Part shown: piece after piece, positions 53,293 through 62,048 of the stretch
Numbering within the stretch: the first letter of the stretch is position 1
Layout of the letters: the number at the start of each line of letters is the position of its first letter
Assembly: GCF_900454835.1 (NCBI RefSeq)
Contig: NZ_UGTM01000002.1
Span: 372,001 to 436,000 of the forward strand
Reading direction: 5' to 3'
DNA from: Prevotella denticola
Lineage (GTDB): Bacteria > Bacteroidota > Bacteroidia > Bacteroidales > Bacteroidaceae
Length of the DNA: 64,000 nt
The notes under the pieces: generated by a model
Seen by the model: only the letters and a program-made list of their open reading frames with translations
The model's database searches: none
What the model was told of the DNA's origin: nothing
Made by a program: the position numbers and the translations under genes

Positions 53293-55365
53293 TTACTTTG
53301 CAGAGAATTTATACACACAATGACTGTGATAGACCTCTCCCGGCTTCAGGTAAGGCGATGGCCACTGTGGCTTGTTGGGGCTGTCAGGGTAGTGCTGCGT
53401 CTCCAGGCACACGCTTGCATGTCTCGGATAACGGTAGCCATGCTTGCCGGCAAAGCTGCCGTCCAGGAAGTTTCCGGTATATACCTGCAGGCCCGGCTCA
53501 TCGGTGAACACCTCCAGCCTGATGCCTGTCTGTGGACTGTAGAGGCTTGCTGCCACAGCTTTGTCGTTGCCCTTTCCGTGCTTGTAAGTGTTCAGGCACC
53601 AGTTATGATCAAATCCCATGGCGTTCTTCGTCATGTCGAAGAGCTGGTTGTTGATGTCTTTTGACAGGGGAGCAGGATGCCGGAAGTCCATCGGGGTTCC
53701 CTTGACAGGCAGGATTTCGCCTGTCGTCATGTAGGTCGTGTCGGATGGAGTGTAGCTGTCGGCGTTGATATAGAGCACCTGGTCTTCGCCGTCCGCCATT
53801 GGCTTCCCGTTCAGGTTGAAGTAAGAATGGTTCGTCATGTTGATGACGGTTTCCTTGTCGGTGGTGGCTGTGTAGCGGATGTCGATGGCATTGTCATCGG
53901 TCAGGGTATAGGTAACGGTGGCTTCTACCGTCCCCGGGAAGCTGTTGTCCTTGTCAGGAGAGACAAGTCTGAACTGTATTGTGTGTCCGTTGAGCTTCTT
54001 TCCGTCATAAACCTTGTACTGCCAGCCCGTGAACCCGCCATGTAGACAATGTCCATAGTTGTTCCGGGGAAGCTGGATGGTCTCGTTTCCTGTTTTGAAG
54101 CGTCCTTGATTAATGCGGTTTGCATAACGTCCGATGCTTGCGCCGAAGTCGCTTCCAAAGTGCTCATAGTCGGAATATTCTGCAATATTGTCATATCCCA
54201 GTACCACGTCATGGAGTCTGCCCTCCCTGTCGGGTGCCATGAGCGACACGATTCGTGCGCCGAAGTTGGTAAGACACACCTCCATGCCCTTCTTGTTGGT
54301 GAGCGTGTACAAGTGGGTCTGCTTCCCTGCTATGTTCATCTCAAAATCGGAAGGGTTCAGACCGCTTCTGGTCATGCCCCAGCCCGTATGTAGACGCGGC
54401 TTCTCTTCCACCCTTGCCGGCGCTTTGTCCAGGATATGCGGCCAACCGTCTTGCCAGTCAATGCGATCCATATACACCAGCCTGTAAGAGTTGTCGTCGG
54501 CTTTTCTCACCCCATGATAGAGGATATAGTCGCGTCCTTCATCGTCAGTGACAATCTCGGCGTTGTGTCCGGGGCCTGCTACATCGGCGTTTCCCGCCAG
54601 GACGGTTTCGTAATGATTCTCCATTAAAGGCCTGCCATCTTTGTCGACGTAAGGACCAAAGAGGTTCTTCGACCGCCCGACGGTGATGTGGTAGGTGCTC
54701 TTGTTGCCTTCACAGCAGGTTCCTGCCGAGCCGAAGAGGTAGTAATATCCCCCGTGGCGGTGGATGCAGGTTGCTTCCATGAATGTCCCTGCTATCTGGA
54801 CAGGTTGGGCATCGGCTTTCAGGCGGAGGCCGTCTGCGGTAAGTTCTGCCCCGAATATGCCCCGGAACGAGCCCCAGAAAAGATACTTCCTGCCCTGGTC
54901 TTCTATGTAGAAGGGGTCGATGCTGTTGCAGACGCCGATGGCTCTGCTCTGGATGATGTTGCCTTTGTCCACGAAAGGACCCTCCGGCTTCCTGCTGACA
55001 GCCACTCCGATACCTGCATCCCATATGCCTCCCCATACGGATTTGGAGTAATACATGACATAGTCATCGCCTATCTTGTTGATGTCCGGTGCCCAGATAC
55101 CTCCGTCGGGAAGCCATCCGGGACGTGTCTCATCGGTAAAAGCAGTGCCGACGAGGTTCCAGTGTACCAGATCGGCCGAGTGGAATATCGGCGTGTTGCG
55201 TATGTTTTCCGTTGCATACAGATAGAATGTGCCGTCGTCTGCCCTTATCACACTGGGGTCGGGTGCGCTGCTGTCGATCACGGGGTTGGTATAAGCAGTC
55301 TGTGCCGAAGCCGTCGCACCGGCCATCAGCATTGAGAAAAGTGCGAAAGATATTTTCCTTTTCAT
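53293..55365 (-). CDS. GH43 glycosidase fused to aldose 1-epimerase
   Basis: 690 residues from the ATG at 55365 with a signal peptide (FALFSMLMAGATASA). Residues 22-325 are a GH43 propeller with all three catalytic residues: Asp in SSAPDPSVIRADDG, Asp in NSIDPFYIEDQ and Glu in TFMEATCIHRHGGYYYLF. Residues 340-690 are a complete galactose-mutarotase-like domain: FGARIVSLMAPDREGRLHDVVLGYDN, SIGRYANRINQGRF, NNYGHCLHGGFTGWQ, INMTNHSYFNLNG and ETQHYPDSPNKP. The pair would release a pentose and interconvert its anomers. No stop or frameshift separates the domains. Confidence 0.9.
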   Translation of the reverse strand: MKRKISFALFSMLMAGATASAQTAYTNPVIDSSAPDPSVIRADDGTFYLYATENIRNTPIFHSADLVHWNLVGTAFTDETRPGWLPDGGIWAPDINKIGDDYVMYYSKSVWGGIWDAGIGVAVSRKPEGPFVDKGNIIQSRAIGVCNSIDPFYIEDQGRKYLFWGSFRGIFGAELTADGLRLKADAQPVQIAGTFMEATCIHRHGGYYYLFGSAGTCCEGNKSTYHITVGRSKNLFGPYVDKDGRPLMENHYETVLAGNADVAGPGHNAEIVTDDEGRDYILYHGVRKADDNSYRLVYMDRIDWQDGWPHILDKAPARVEEKPRLHTGWGMTRSGLNPSDFEMNIAGKQTHLYTLTNKKGMEVCLTNFGARIVSLMAPDREGRLHDVVLGYDNIAEYSDYEHFGSDFGASIGRYANRINQGRFKTGNETIQLPRNNYGHCLHGGFTGWQYKVYDGKKLNGHTIQFRLVSPDKDNSFPGTVEATVTYTLTDDNAIDIRYTATTDKETVINMTNHSYFNLNGKPMADGEDQVLYINADSYTPSDTTYMTTGEILPVKGTPMDFRHPAPLSKDINNQLFDMTKNAMGFDHNWCLNTYKHGKGNDKAVAASLYSPQTGIRLEVFTDEPGLQVYTGNFLDGSFAGKHGYRYPRHASVCLETQHYPDSPNKPQWPSPYLKPGEVYHSHCVYKFSAK

Positions 55366-55405
55366 TTTGAAGGTTCTCTGAAAGTTATATGACAGTATGT
55401 TCTTT

Positions 55406-57409
55406 TTACTTGTTCTGGAAGAATTTTTCCGTCCTCTCGGGGCTGTATAGCTCCCATAACGAGGCGATTGTCCATCCCGGAGCAAAGATGTTGTTGTAGA
55501 ATCCCTTGCCGTTCCGGCCGTAATCCCATGTGGTGTGCTGCACTACTTCGGGGTAATAGCCCGGCTTTCCGATGCCGCATAAGTGCCCGGGGGTGGGCAG
55601 CAGCTGGCAAAGGGAGCTTGTCATGACCTTGTCGAGCTGCACGAAACGAGGCTCATGGGTCTTCTCCCCCAGCCATCTGAAGATGTGGGAAAGCTCGAAA
55701 ACGAACACGTCAATGTGGTTGTTTTCCACCGAAACATTGCCCCATCCGCGCGACTTGAAACCTAAATCGCCCAGCATCTGCCCCTGTGCAAAAGGTACGT
55801 CCCATAAGTAATACCATGACGCGGCGAAGTAGGCTGCCCGCTTGCAAAGGCCGATATACCGCCGCTGCTCTCTGCCCGAACTGACCAGAGCCATGTAATA
55901 GGTGGCTGTCGCAGCGGTGATGGCAGCCTCTTTATCCTCACAGTTGGCATCTAACGTCGATGAGAAATAGTCGCTTCTGGCAATGATGCTCTGCTCCAGA
56001 TAGTCGACAGTACGCCTGGCAGCGGTCAGGTATCGCTTGTCTTTGAAGTAGTGGTAGCCCATGACGAGAGGCACCGTAGCCGAGGGAGTACTGCCTCCGC
56101 TGCCGTCTACGTCGGTTCCGTCCTCGTTGAATTTACGTGCGAAGCTGCCGTCTGGTTTCTGCAAAGATACGAAGATGTCGAGTAAATGATGAATTTTTTT
56201 CTCCAGTGCTTTATGTGTCCTGCCCTGTTTCCGTTCGTACATCAAATAATGCAGGAGGGCATAGATACCTTCCGATTGCTGCCGGATGGTGTGTACTTCA
56301 TCGTTCCCGGGCATTCCCTTTTCGAAGTTGATGAAATCGTGCATATACCCTTTGGCAGAGAATCCGTGAGCCTCGAAGCTGCCGATCACCTCGTTCCCCT
56401 GCCTTACGAGGTCGGGTTGCTGGTGCAGAGAGCCATATTCCAGCTGGTTGAAGGCGTTGAGCAGCGACCTGCCGACAAACCCTACGGCAAAGGTGGGGTA
56501 GGATTTACAGGTCTCGACGGAAATGTTTTCCCCGGAATTGAACTTGATGGGGTAACCGGTTACAAACGAATTGCGGAAATAACTGCACAGCTGTGCTTTC
56601 ACTTCGTCGGCAGTATAGGGTGAGACAATCGGTTTTACACCCATTTCATCGAATGTTTTTATCCATGTCCGGCGTACGAAGTCGCCATAGCTGTCAGCCT
56701 TTCCGGCGGCGATCGTCCATGTAACCGTCTTGCTTTCACCGGCATCCAGCTTGGCAAAGGTAACCACCTCCGGAGCTAAGGTGAGCTTCCGGATATAGCG
56801 TCTGGGCGATTCCTGATAGGGATAGCCAAAGGTCAAGGCGGCAATGCCCGTCTCGTTGTCGAAGCCGAGATAGCCTAAAGAAGTGCTGCCCGACAGGATT
56901 ACTTCTCCGTCCATGGCAGGTGTGAGTGCCTCTTGGGGTGGGTCCAGCCGCCGCATTACGGTAAAAGTCTGGTGGGTAGCGTCGTCATATACCCCTGAAA
57001 GCGGTGCCGAGAGCCTGTCTTCCCGGAAATTCCAGCTCTTGGAACTTTTGAAAGAAGGAGCTTCGATGGGCGAACGCAGGTTTTTATGATACCAGAAGCC
57101 CGGCAGATAGAAGTCGCAATGGTCCGTGGCGAAACCGGTTGATGCCGTGAAGTTCAGATTGAAATACACCCGTTCCCTGGCTTTTATCGTAACAGAGAAC
57201 ACGGTCTCGTTGCCTTGTTGCACCTTTTTCTGCATGATTTCCACAGGTAAAGCCTCGCCGGCAAGGAGCTTGCTCCCGTCAGATGTCAGAGAATAGCTCA
57301 CCGAAGGATTGCCCGGGGTCTTCAGGCCGATCCGGGCTTTGATGTCAACTGCCCTTGCATAGGCGGTCATACACGTCATGACAATGATAAGAGATAGTTT
57401 ATGTAACAT
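55406..57409 (-). CDS. secreted protein of unrecognised family, probable (alpha/alpha) barrel glycosidase
   Basis: 667 residues with a signal peptide (LSLIIVMTCMTAYARA). Residues 25-230 are beta-rich (VFSVTIKARERVYFNLNF, ADSYGDFVRRTWIKTFDEMGV). Residues 260-660 are helical with repeating hairpins in the style of six-hairpin glycosidases: LLDIFVSLQKPDGSFARKFNEDGTDVDGSGGSTPSATV, YFKDKRYLTAARRTVDYLEQ, TLDANCEDKEAAITAATATYYMAL, FELSHIFRWLGEK. Conserved Asp/Glu-rich stretches could hold catalytic acids, but I do not recognise the family and give no substrate. It is the first gene after promoter P1, so it is surely part of the PUL. Confidence 0.7.
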   Translation of the reverse strand: MLHKLSLIIVMTCMTAYARAVDIKARIGLKTPGNPSVSYSLTSDGSKLLAGEALPVEIMQKKVQQGNETVFSVTIKARERVYFNLNFTASTGFATDHCDFYLPGFWYHKNLRSPIEAPSFKSSKSWNFREDRLSAPLSGVYDDATHQTFTVMRRLDPPQEALTPAMDGEVILSGSTSLGYLGFDNETGIAALTFGYPYQESPRRYIRKLTLAPEVVTFAKLDAGESKTVTWTIAAGKADSYGDFVRRTWIKTFDEMGVKPIVSPYTADEVKAQLCSYFRNSFVTGYPIKFNSGENISVETCKSYPTFAVGFVGRSLLNAFNQLEYGSLHQQPDLVRQGNEVIGSFEAHGFSAKGYMHDFINFEKGMPGNDEVHTIRQQSEGIYALLHYLMYERKQGRTHKALEKKIHHLLDIFVSLQKPDGSFARKFNEDGTDVDGSGGSTPSATVPLVMGYHYFKDKRYLTAARRTVDYLEQSIIARSDYFSSTLDANCEDKEAAITAATATYYMALVSSGREQRRYIGLCKRAAYFAASWYYLWDVPFAQGQMLGDLGFKSRGWGNVSVENNHIDVFVFELSHIFRWLGEKTHEPRFVQLDKVMTSSLCQLLPTPGHLCGIGKPGYYPEVVQHTTWDYGRNGKGFYNNIFAPGWTIASLWELYSPERTEKFFQNK

Positions 57410-57813
57410 CGTTTTTCGACTGAAAATTTATGTAAAGCAGGGTAAATACGGACAGGGCTGTCAGCCCTGTTTCGGCATACCGGCGGTTTTCCCTTGGACG
57501 ATTATCCGCAGTCACCCCAGTGAATGCTGCCAGCCGGTCCGGTGGATGATGTACAGGGCTGCATGGCGTCATGGGCAGTCTCTTCCGCCCGTTCCGTCCC
57601 TGTGGAACTCGGTGCGTGGGCTTCTCTGCGGAAATGCCGGGCAGGGAGCCCCCCGACCCTCTCGAACGTGGGCATGGAAGCCAGAGGAAGACGGCCGTCC
57701 GCCTGTTCGGAAGACGGAAATTCCGTGCATGTACATATAGACCAGGTTTCAGGCATAGAATTTACGGTTCTGGATGATCGTGAATATTCATACTATCTTG
57801 TTGAAAGCTGGCG
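57410..57813 (-). other. long GC-rich leader of the P1 transcript
   Basis: About 400 bp between P1 and the first gene, unusually GC-rich for a Bacteroidetes leader. Overlapping open frames on both strands have no family resemblance. It may be inserted DNA or hold RNA structure; nothing specific is recognised. Confidence 0.45.
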
Positions 57814-57880
57814 CAAAGATATAAACTATGGGATGATGGCATTGGAAATATCCAGCCAAAAAATAGAAATATTCAACCAA
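57814..57880 (-). promoter_or_regulatory. PUL promoter P1 with paired operator
   Basis: Minus strand: -7 TATCTTTG (57814-57821). Upstream at 57844-57880 the direct repeats GAAATATCCAGCCAAAA / GAAATATTCAACCAA are again 22 bp from the -7 box. Across the shared operator it differs from P2 at very few bases. Confidence 0.75.
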
Positions 57881-58103
57881 TTTCGTTGTTTTACAGGGTT
57901 TCCCATGGGAAACGACCCTGTTTTTATCAGCCGGTGTGATTCATGGAATACCTTTCTCCTGTTGTTTCCCTATGGCATCACGGCTCAAGGGACAAAGCAT
58001 GGGAGGTCTTATGGTCATGTACAGCCCTTCCGTACTCTTCTCCGCCGCCGCCTGCTTCTGTCCCGGCAGTATGCTGTTTCCGTCTCAGGCAGTATGCCGC
58101 AGG
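57881..58103. other. junction region right of the PUL
   Basis: No supported gene. The stretch separates the P1 operator from the right 77-bp repeat. Confidence 0.4.
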
Positions 58104-58180
58104 GTTCGGGCCGTCAGCACGGCGGGTGTCTGCCGTCGGCACGACAGGTGCCGGGCCCCGGCACATCTGCCGGGAAGCCC
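58104..58180 (+). repeat. 77-bp hairpin-rich direct repeat, right copy
   Basis: Identical by eye to 39347-39423 and in the same orientation. It lies about 25 bp from the end of a truncated ABC-transporter gene fragment. Confidence 0.92.
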
Positions 58181-58204
58181 CGTCTGTCGATGCCGTTGAC
58201 TGAT

Positions 58205-58372
58205 GCCTTGTCCGTCCATCGGCTCGTAAAAGCCTAAAAGGAGTTTGACGAGCGTGGTTTTTCCGCTTCCGCTCGCCCCGACAATTGCCGTTACCTTCCC
58301 GTTGGGAATGGAGAGGCTGATGCCCATGTCCTGCCAGGAATAGATAACATTGCTAAACATGCTGCTCCACAT
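58205..58372 (-). pseudogene. ABC-transporter ATP-binding domain fragment
   Basis: About 40 residues match the start of an ABC exporter nucleotide-binding domain: [39 protein letters not shown], with Walker [10 protein letters not shown]. After MDGQ the resemblance ends, near the 77-bp repeat; Q-loop, signature and Walker B are missing. The wording ([23 protein letters not shown]) is typical of peptidase-containing peptide exporters in Bacteroidetes. A broken remnant, probably cut when DNA on the left was rearranged. Confidence 0.85.
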
Positions 58373-58415
58373 TGCATAGCGTCATGTTGTTTTATAAAGA
58401 CAAAACCTGCCATTC

Positions 58416-61013
58416 TTATTTTGTTAATGAAACAGTAAAAAGCAACTCTCTTCCTCTCATGTGATAGCTGTAAGTGTAAGTGTTCATTGTGTTGAAAATG
58501 GTGTAACTATAATACTGTTGGTTGAAAATATTTCTCATATCAATACTGAAACGAAGTGCCCTGTGCCTGTAACTGACTCCTGCATCGAAGATTGCTATAG
58601 TCTTGGTAAGATCCTGATACATTTCCTTTGTCGAAATATCTGCCATTGCCTTGAATTGCAGATTTGTTACAGGCTGCAATATCAGGTTGATGTCGTGTGT
58701 TTGCGACAAGAAGGACTTTGATACCTTTTGTATCTTCGTAATGTTCTTGGAAAAGCTATAAGTATAATATAACTCCATGAAGGAAACCGGCTTGAACGAA
58801 ACCGACGGAACAACGTTCAGACTGTTCCACGAATAGCTGTAAATCATACTGTTTTGCATCATCAGACTCTTGCTGTGCATATAAATTCCATACAGCGAAA
58901 ACTTGGTGTTGATGGCTTTTACCTGTTTTGTTATGTTGAAACAGGCATTTATATTGTCAATGCTGTTAGGACTTGGCATCGGATATTCCTTAATCAATGT
59001 CTGCGACACATCCTGCACTGGCAACAAATTATTATGCTGATGCGTGTAGCCTAAACCGACATTAAGGAAAAACATTTCTATCGGGAATTTCAAATCGTAG
59101 ATAGCATTGAGTGTAATGCTTCTGTTTTCACTCAATATCCCTGAACCGTACTTTTGATAGTTCAGACTGGTTTGTATCGGTGCTGTGATAAAATCAGCCA
59201 GATCGCCTATTCTGTTTACAAAAACTCCTTGAAGTCTTACAGTAGCCCTTGGCGTAACATTGTAGAGAAAATAGAAAGAAGGATTAATCATAAAATTCCA
59301 TTTCTGTTTTCTTAATGGAGTCGTTCCCTCATTTTCAAAATCGACTCTTGTTGTGGCCAATGATATTCCTGCCTTGAAATTATATTTTCGTTGTGGGTGG
59401 GTATATTCATATTGTGGAGAGAATGAAATCTCCAACTCGTTCCCTTTCAAGAGATTGAAGCCTGAATAGCCGTCGGTAAGCAAAGCCGAATTAATCCTTT
59501 CGTTGCGATATTGAAATGAAAGAGGGAAATAAACTCGTGAGTTTCTTCTTTCATAAGCGGCAGAAATAGTTTCCTTGTTCGTAAACTGTCTGCTGTCTGC
59601 ACTTTGCTGAAAAGAGTCTGCTCCTCCGTCTGAAACACGAATAGTGCCATTAGGCGTAGATGTATAATTGAGGAGAGAGGAAAAACTCCATCGAAACTTA
59701 TTCGTTTTCCAACGTATGGAAAGGTCGTTGGTAAAACCTAAATCGTGATACTTCTCATGCTGGAAGACGGAATTGCTGTTGTTTTCAACTGTCGGCAATT
59801 CTGATTTTACGAACGAAGCCAATGATGAGAACCGGTTGGTGATGTATCGTTTGTCGCTATTCTCTTTGTATTCGATGTTCAAGGCCGGCTTGTGAAGCGT
59901 AGAGGCCGGCTGATATTGGTAATCCTGCATTAATTCATTCTGACTGTTTCCAAAGAACATCTTGTGATTGTAAGCATAATCGCATTGGGAACGAGCATAG
60001 CCGACATTTGTTCTTAACGACTTGTTTTCCGACAGTTTGTTGAGTATATTGAAACTAAGGGAACAATCATTGGAATGAATATACCTTTCCCTCTTGATCG
60101 GTGCACTGGAAGAAGACAAGTTGCCCAATAGTCTTACACCGTAAGACTCGAACTGATCGTTTAGGAAATGATTGATGTTTTCATCGGCAGCAAACTCTCT
60201 TATGTTCCCTACCTTCAGTGTCCCAAGAAGTTGCATATGCGATTTGAAGAGCATACCGGCTCCACTAACTTGGTAAAGTGTACCGTTACTGCGCAAGCCT
60301 CCAATGGCTTCGTATGTCCCGACAGGTTTAAACTTGGCGTGTTTTGAAAGTTTTATGTTGATTGCCACGTCGTCAGACAGCACGTCTTTGTCCATTTTGG
60401 CATCTTTATGATTATTCAATACCTGTACGGATGTTACGTAGTCTGCTGGGATATTGTTTGTGGCTACATTATACTGCCCGCCAAGAAGATCCATTCCCTC
60501 GATGTAAAAATTGGAAATGTCTTTCCCCAGGTATTTTATACCTCCCGAACCTGTAACCTCAATGCCAGGCAATCGCTTCATAGCATCTCTAAGCGTGTAA
60601 TCGCCCTTTCCTGCGAAAGAACTTAACTGATAGGAAACAGTATCACCGCGCTGACTTATTTCAGGTGCCTTCACAACAACTTCCTTAAGCTGTGTTTTTT
60701 TCCTAAGCAAGGTAATGTTCTTTTGTGTTTCTTTGCTGTCTATTACCAGATTGGTCTTCTCAAACGACAGATGCCCGACCGAGAGTAGAACAAGCGTTTT
60801 GGAACTGTTGTAGCTTAAGGCATAGCCCCCCTTCTCATTGGTAAAGGTATAGGCGATGGGCTTGTTGTTCTCTAATATCTGCACATTGGCATTGCTTACC
60901 GGCACACCCTCAGTGTCCGCCACGACCCCATTCAAAGTATGTTTTTCTTGGGCCTGGGCTTGCATCCAAACGAAAAGACTGAGAATATAAAGGAGTAATC
61001 TTCTCATTATCAT
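58416..61013 (-). CDS. outer-membrane beta-barrel protein with carboxypeptidase-like and plug domains
   Basis: 865 residues. Signal peptide (LLLYILSLFVWMQAQA), a carboxypeptidase regulatory-like domain (LNGVVADTEGVPVSNANVQIL...YTFTNEKGGYALSY), a plug-like segment (AMKRLPGIEVTGSGGIKYLGKDISNFYIEGMDLLGG) and a long barrel ending MRGRELLFTVSLTK. It belongs to the TonB-receptor-like OMP family usually encoded beside GLPGLI genes. The start overlaps the GLPGLI stop by 4 bp. It may export or import a peptide made nearby. Lower GC than the PUL. Confidence 0.85.
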   Translation of the reverse strand: MIMRRLLLYILSLFVWMQAQAQEKHTLNGVVADTEGVPVSNANVQILENNKPIAYTFTNEKGGYALSYNSSKTLVLLSVGHLSFEKTNLVIDSKETQKNITLLRKKTQLKEVVVKAPEISQRGDTVSYQLSSFAGKGDYTLRDAMKRLPGIEVTGSGGIKYLGKDISNFYIEGMDLLGGQYNVATNNIPADYVTSVQVLNNHKDAKMDKDVLSDDVAINIKLSKHAKFKPVGTYEAIGGLRSNGTLYQVSGAGMLFKSHMQLLGTLKVGNIREFAADENINHFLNDQFESYGVRLLGNLSSSSAPIKRERYIHSNDCSLSFNILNKLSENKSLRTNVGYARSQCDYAYNHKMFFGNSQNELMQDYQYQPASTLHKPALNIEYKENSDKRYITNRFSSLASFVKSELPTVENNSNSVFQHEKYHDLGFTNDLSIRWKTNKFRWSFSSLLNYTSTPNGTIRVSDGGADSFQQSADSRQFTNKETISAAYERRNSRVYFPLSFQYRNERINSALLTDGYSGFNLLKGNELEISFSPQYEYTHPQRKYNFKAGISLATTRVDFENEGTTPLRKQKWNFMINPSFYFLYNVTPRATVRLQGVFVNRIGDLADFITAPIQTSLNYQKYGSGILSENRSITLNAIYDLKFPIEMFFLNVGLGYTHQHNNLLPVQDVSQTLIKEYPMPSPNSIDNINACFNITKQVKAINTKFSLYGIYMHSKSLMMQNSMIYSYSWNSLNVVPSVSFKPVSFMELYYTYSFSKNITKIQKVSKSFLSQTHDINLILQPVTNLQFKAMADISTKEMYQDLTKTIAIFDAGVSYRHRALRFSIDMRNIFNQQYYSYTIFNTMNTYTYSYHMRGRELLFTVSLTK

Positions 61014-61828
61014 TTAATCTCTAAAGGTACATAGCCATTTGTCCGAAGACGAACTTGTACTCCATTGATAAAAATAGAATTGCTTCCACCGTCGCCTTTT
61101 TCCACTCTCATATCCGTAATGCTCTCCTTTGGTATATTAGCTATCGGATTTTCTTCAAAATGATTCTTTGCCTTAATAAATTTTTCACGACTTGTAGCAA
61201 TGCTGTTAGGTATTCTGGGCGCAGTGATTGGTGTAGTACCCTGCCTGAACGTGATAGCCTTAAAGTGGTGAATGTTCTCTGTATCACAAGCATACATTAT
61301 CAGTCCAGGCAGTCCGCCAAGCTTCCACGGTCCAAAGGAGGATGGAATTTCTGATGAAAACCAGGCATTCCAGATACGCCCGCCATACTCTCCTGTGGCC
61401 TTATTACACAGATAACCGCATATCGTATCGGTCTCATCGGTAAGTTGCCATGCTATACCGTTCGTCGCTTCTTGATAGAAATACAGATTCGGCGGGATCA
61501 CACTATACACGGTGATCGTTCTTTCTGACGCATTTACAAACGTAGTCTGATCAAAGTAGAAGGCTGTTTTCACTACACCCTCTTCAGCTTTCTTTAATTG
61601 TTCTTCTGTTGCTTTTCCTGTCTGCATTAAAGAGTCTAACTGAAAAGCAGCATAGTCGGCGAACCTGGCGTGAATATCATCAAACTGCAATATCGTTGTA
61701 TAGGTTTCATTCTCTGCATTCGTTGTCTTGACAGTGTATTCGTAAATACATTCATAACTGTTGTCTGCTTTCTGAGCAAAAACCTGTAAGGGGATGATCG
61801 ACAAGAGGAATAAAAAATTCTGTTTCAT
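61010..61828 (-). CDS. GLPGLI family protein
   Basis: 272 residues. Signal peptide (FLFLLSIIPLQVFA-Q). The name-giving motif is present in FGPWKLGGLPGLIMYACD, and the family's YECIYEYTV start and the segment WQLTDETDTICGYLCNKATGEYGGRIWNAWFSSEIP fit as well. The function of the family is unknown; members are secreted and typically paired with outer-membrane beta-barrel genes, as here (overlapping by 4 bp). Confidence 0.9.
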   Translation of the reverse strand: MKQNFLFLLSIIPLQVFAQKADNSYECIYEYTVKTTNAENETYTTILQFDDIHARFADYAAFQLDSLMQTGKATEEQLKKAEEGVVKTAFYFDQTTFVNASERTITVYSVIPPNLYFYQEATNGIAWQLTDETDTICGYLCNKATGEYGGRIWNAWFSSEIPSSFGPWKLGGLPGLIMYACDTENIHHFKAITFRQGTTPITAPRIPNSIATSREKFIKAKNHFEENPIANIPKESITDMRVEKGDGGSNSIFINGVQVRLRTNGYVPLEIK

Positions 61829-61831
61829 AAC

Positions 61832-62048
61832 TTAACATGCATTGATAATGTCTAATATCGTTATGTCTGAGGAAAGTTTTTCCCCATTTAGGATATATGT
61901 GGGAGTTTCTTCTATATTATTATTCTTGAACCATTTGTAATGTGATAAGATAATAGAATCTATCGTGTTATCTCCGTTCTTATTATTTCTACAGTAATGT
62001 TTTATGAACTTTTTTCTTCCAAAATAAAACCAATCAAAAATAAGTTTA
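61832..62048 (-). pseudogene. C-terminal fragment of a thioredoxin-like protein
   Basis: An open frame without a start encodes FDWFYFGRKKFIKHYC, then a run ending YKWFKNNNIEETPTYILNG, EKLSSDITILDIINAC and a stop. The last part (T-P-T-Y-I-L-N-G-x-x-L) is the C-terminal pattern of thioredoxin-fold proteins, such as the VKOR/thioredoxin proteins found with Bacteroidetes peptide-export genes. The frame reaches a stop near 62089, inside the 3' end of the LRR gene, so the front part is gone. Confidence 0.6.
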
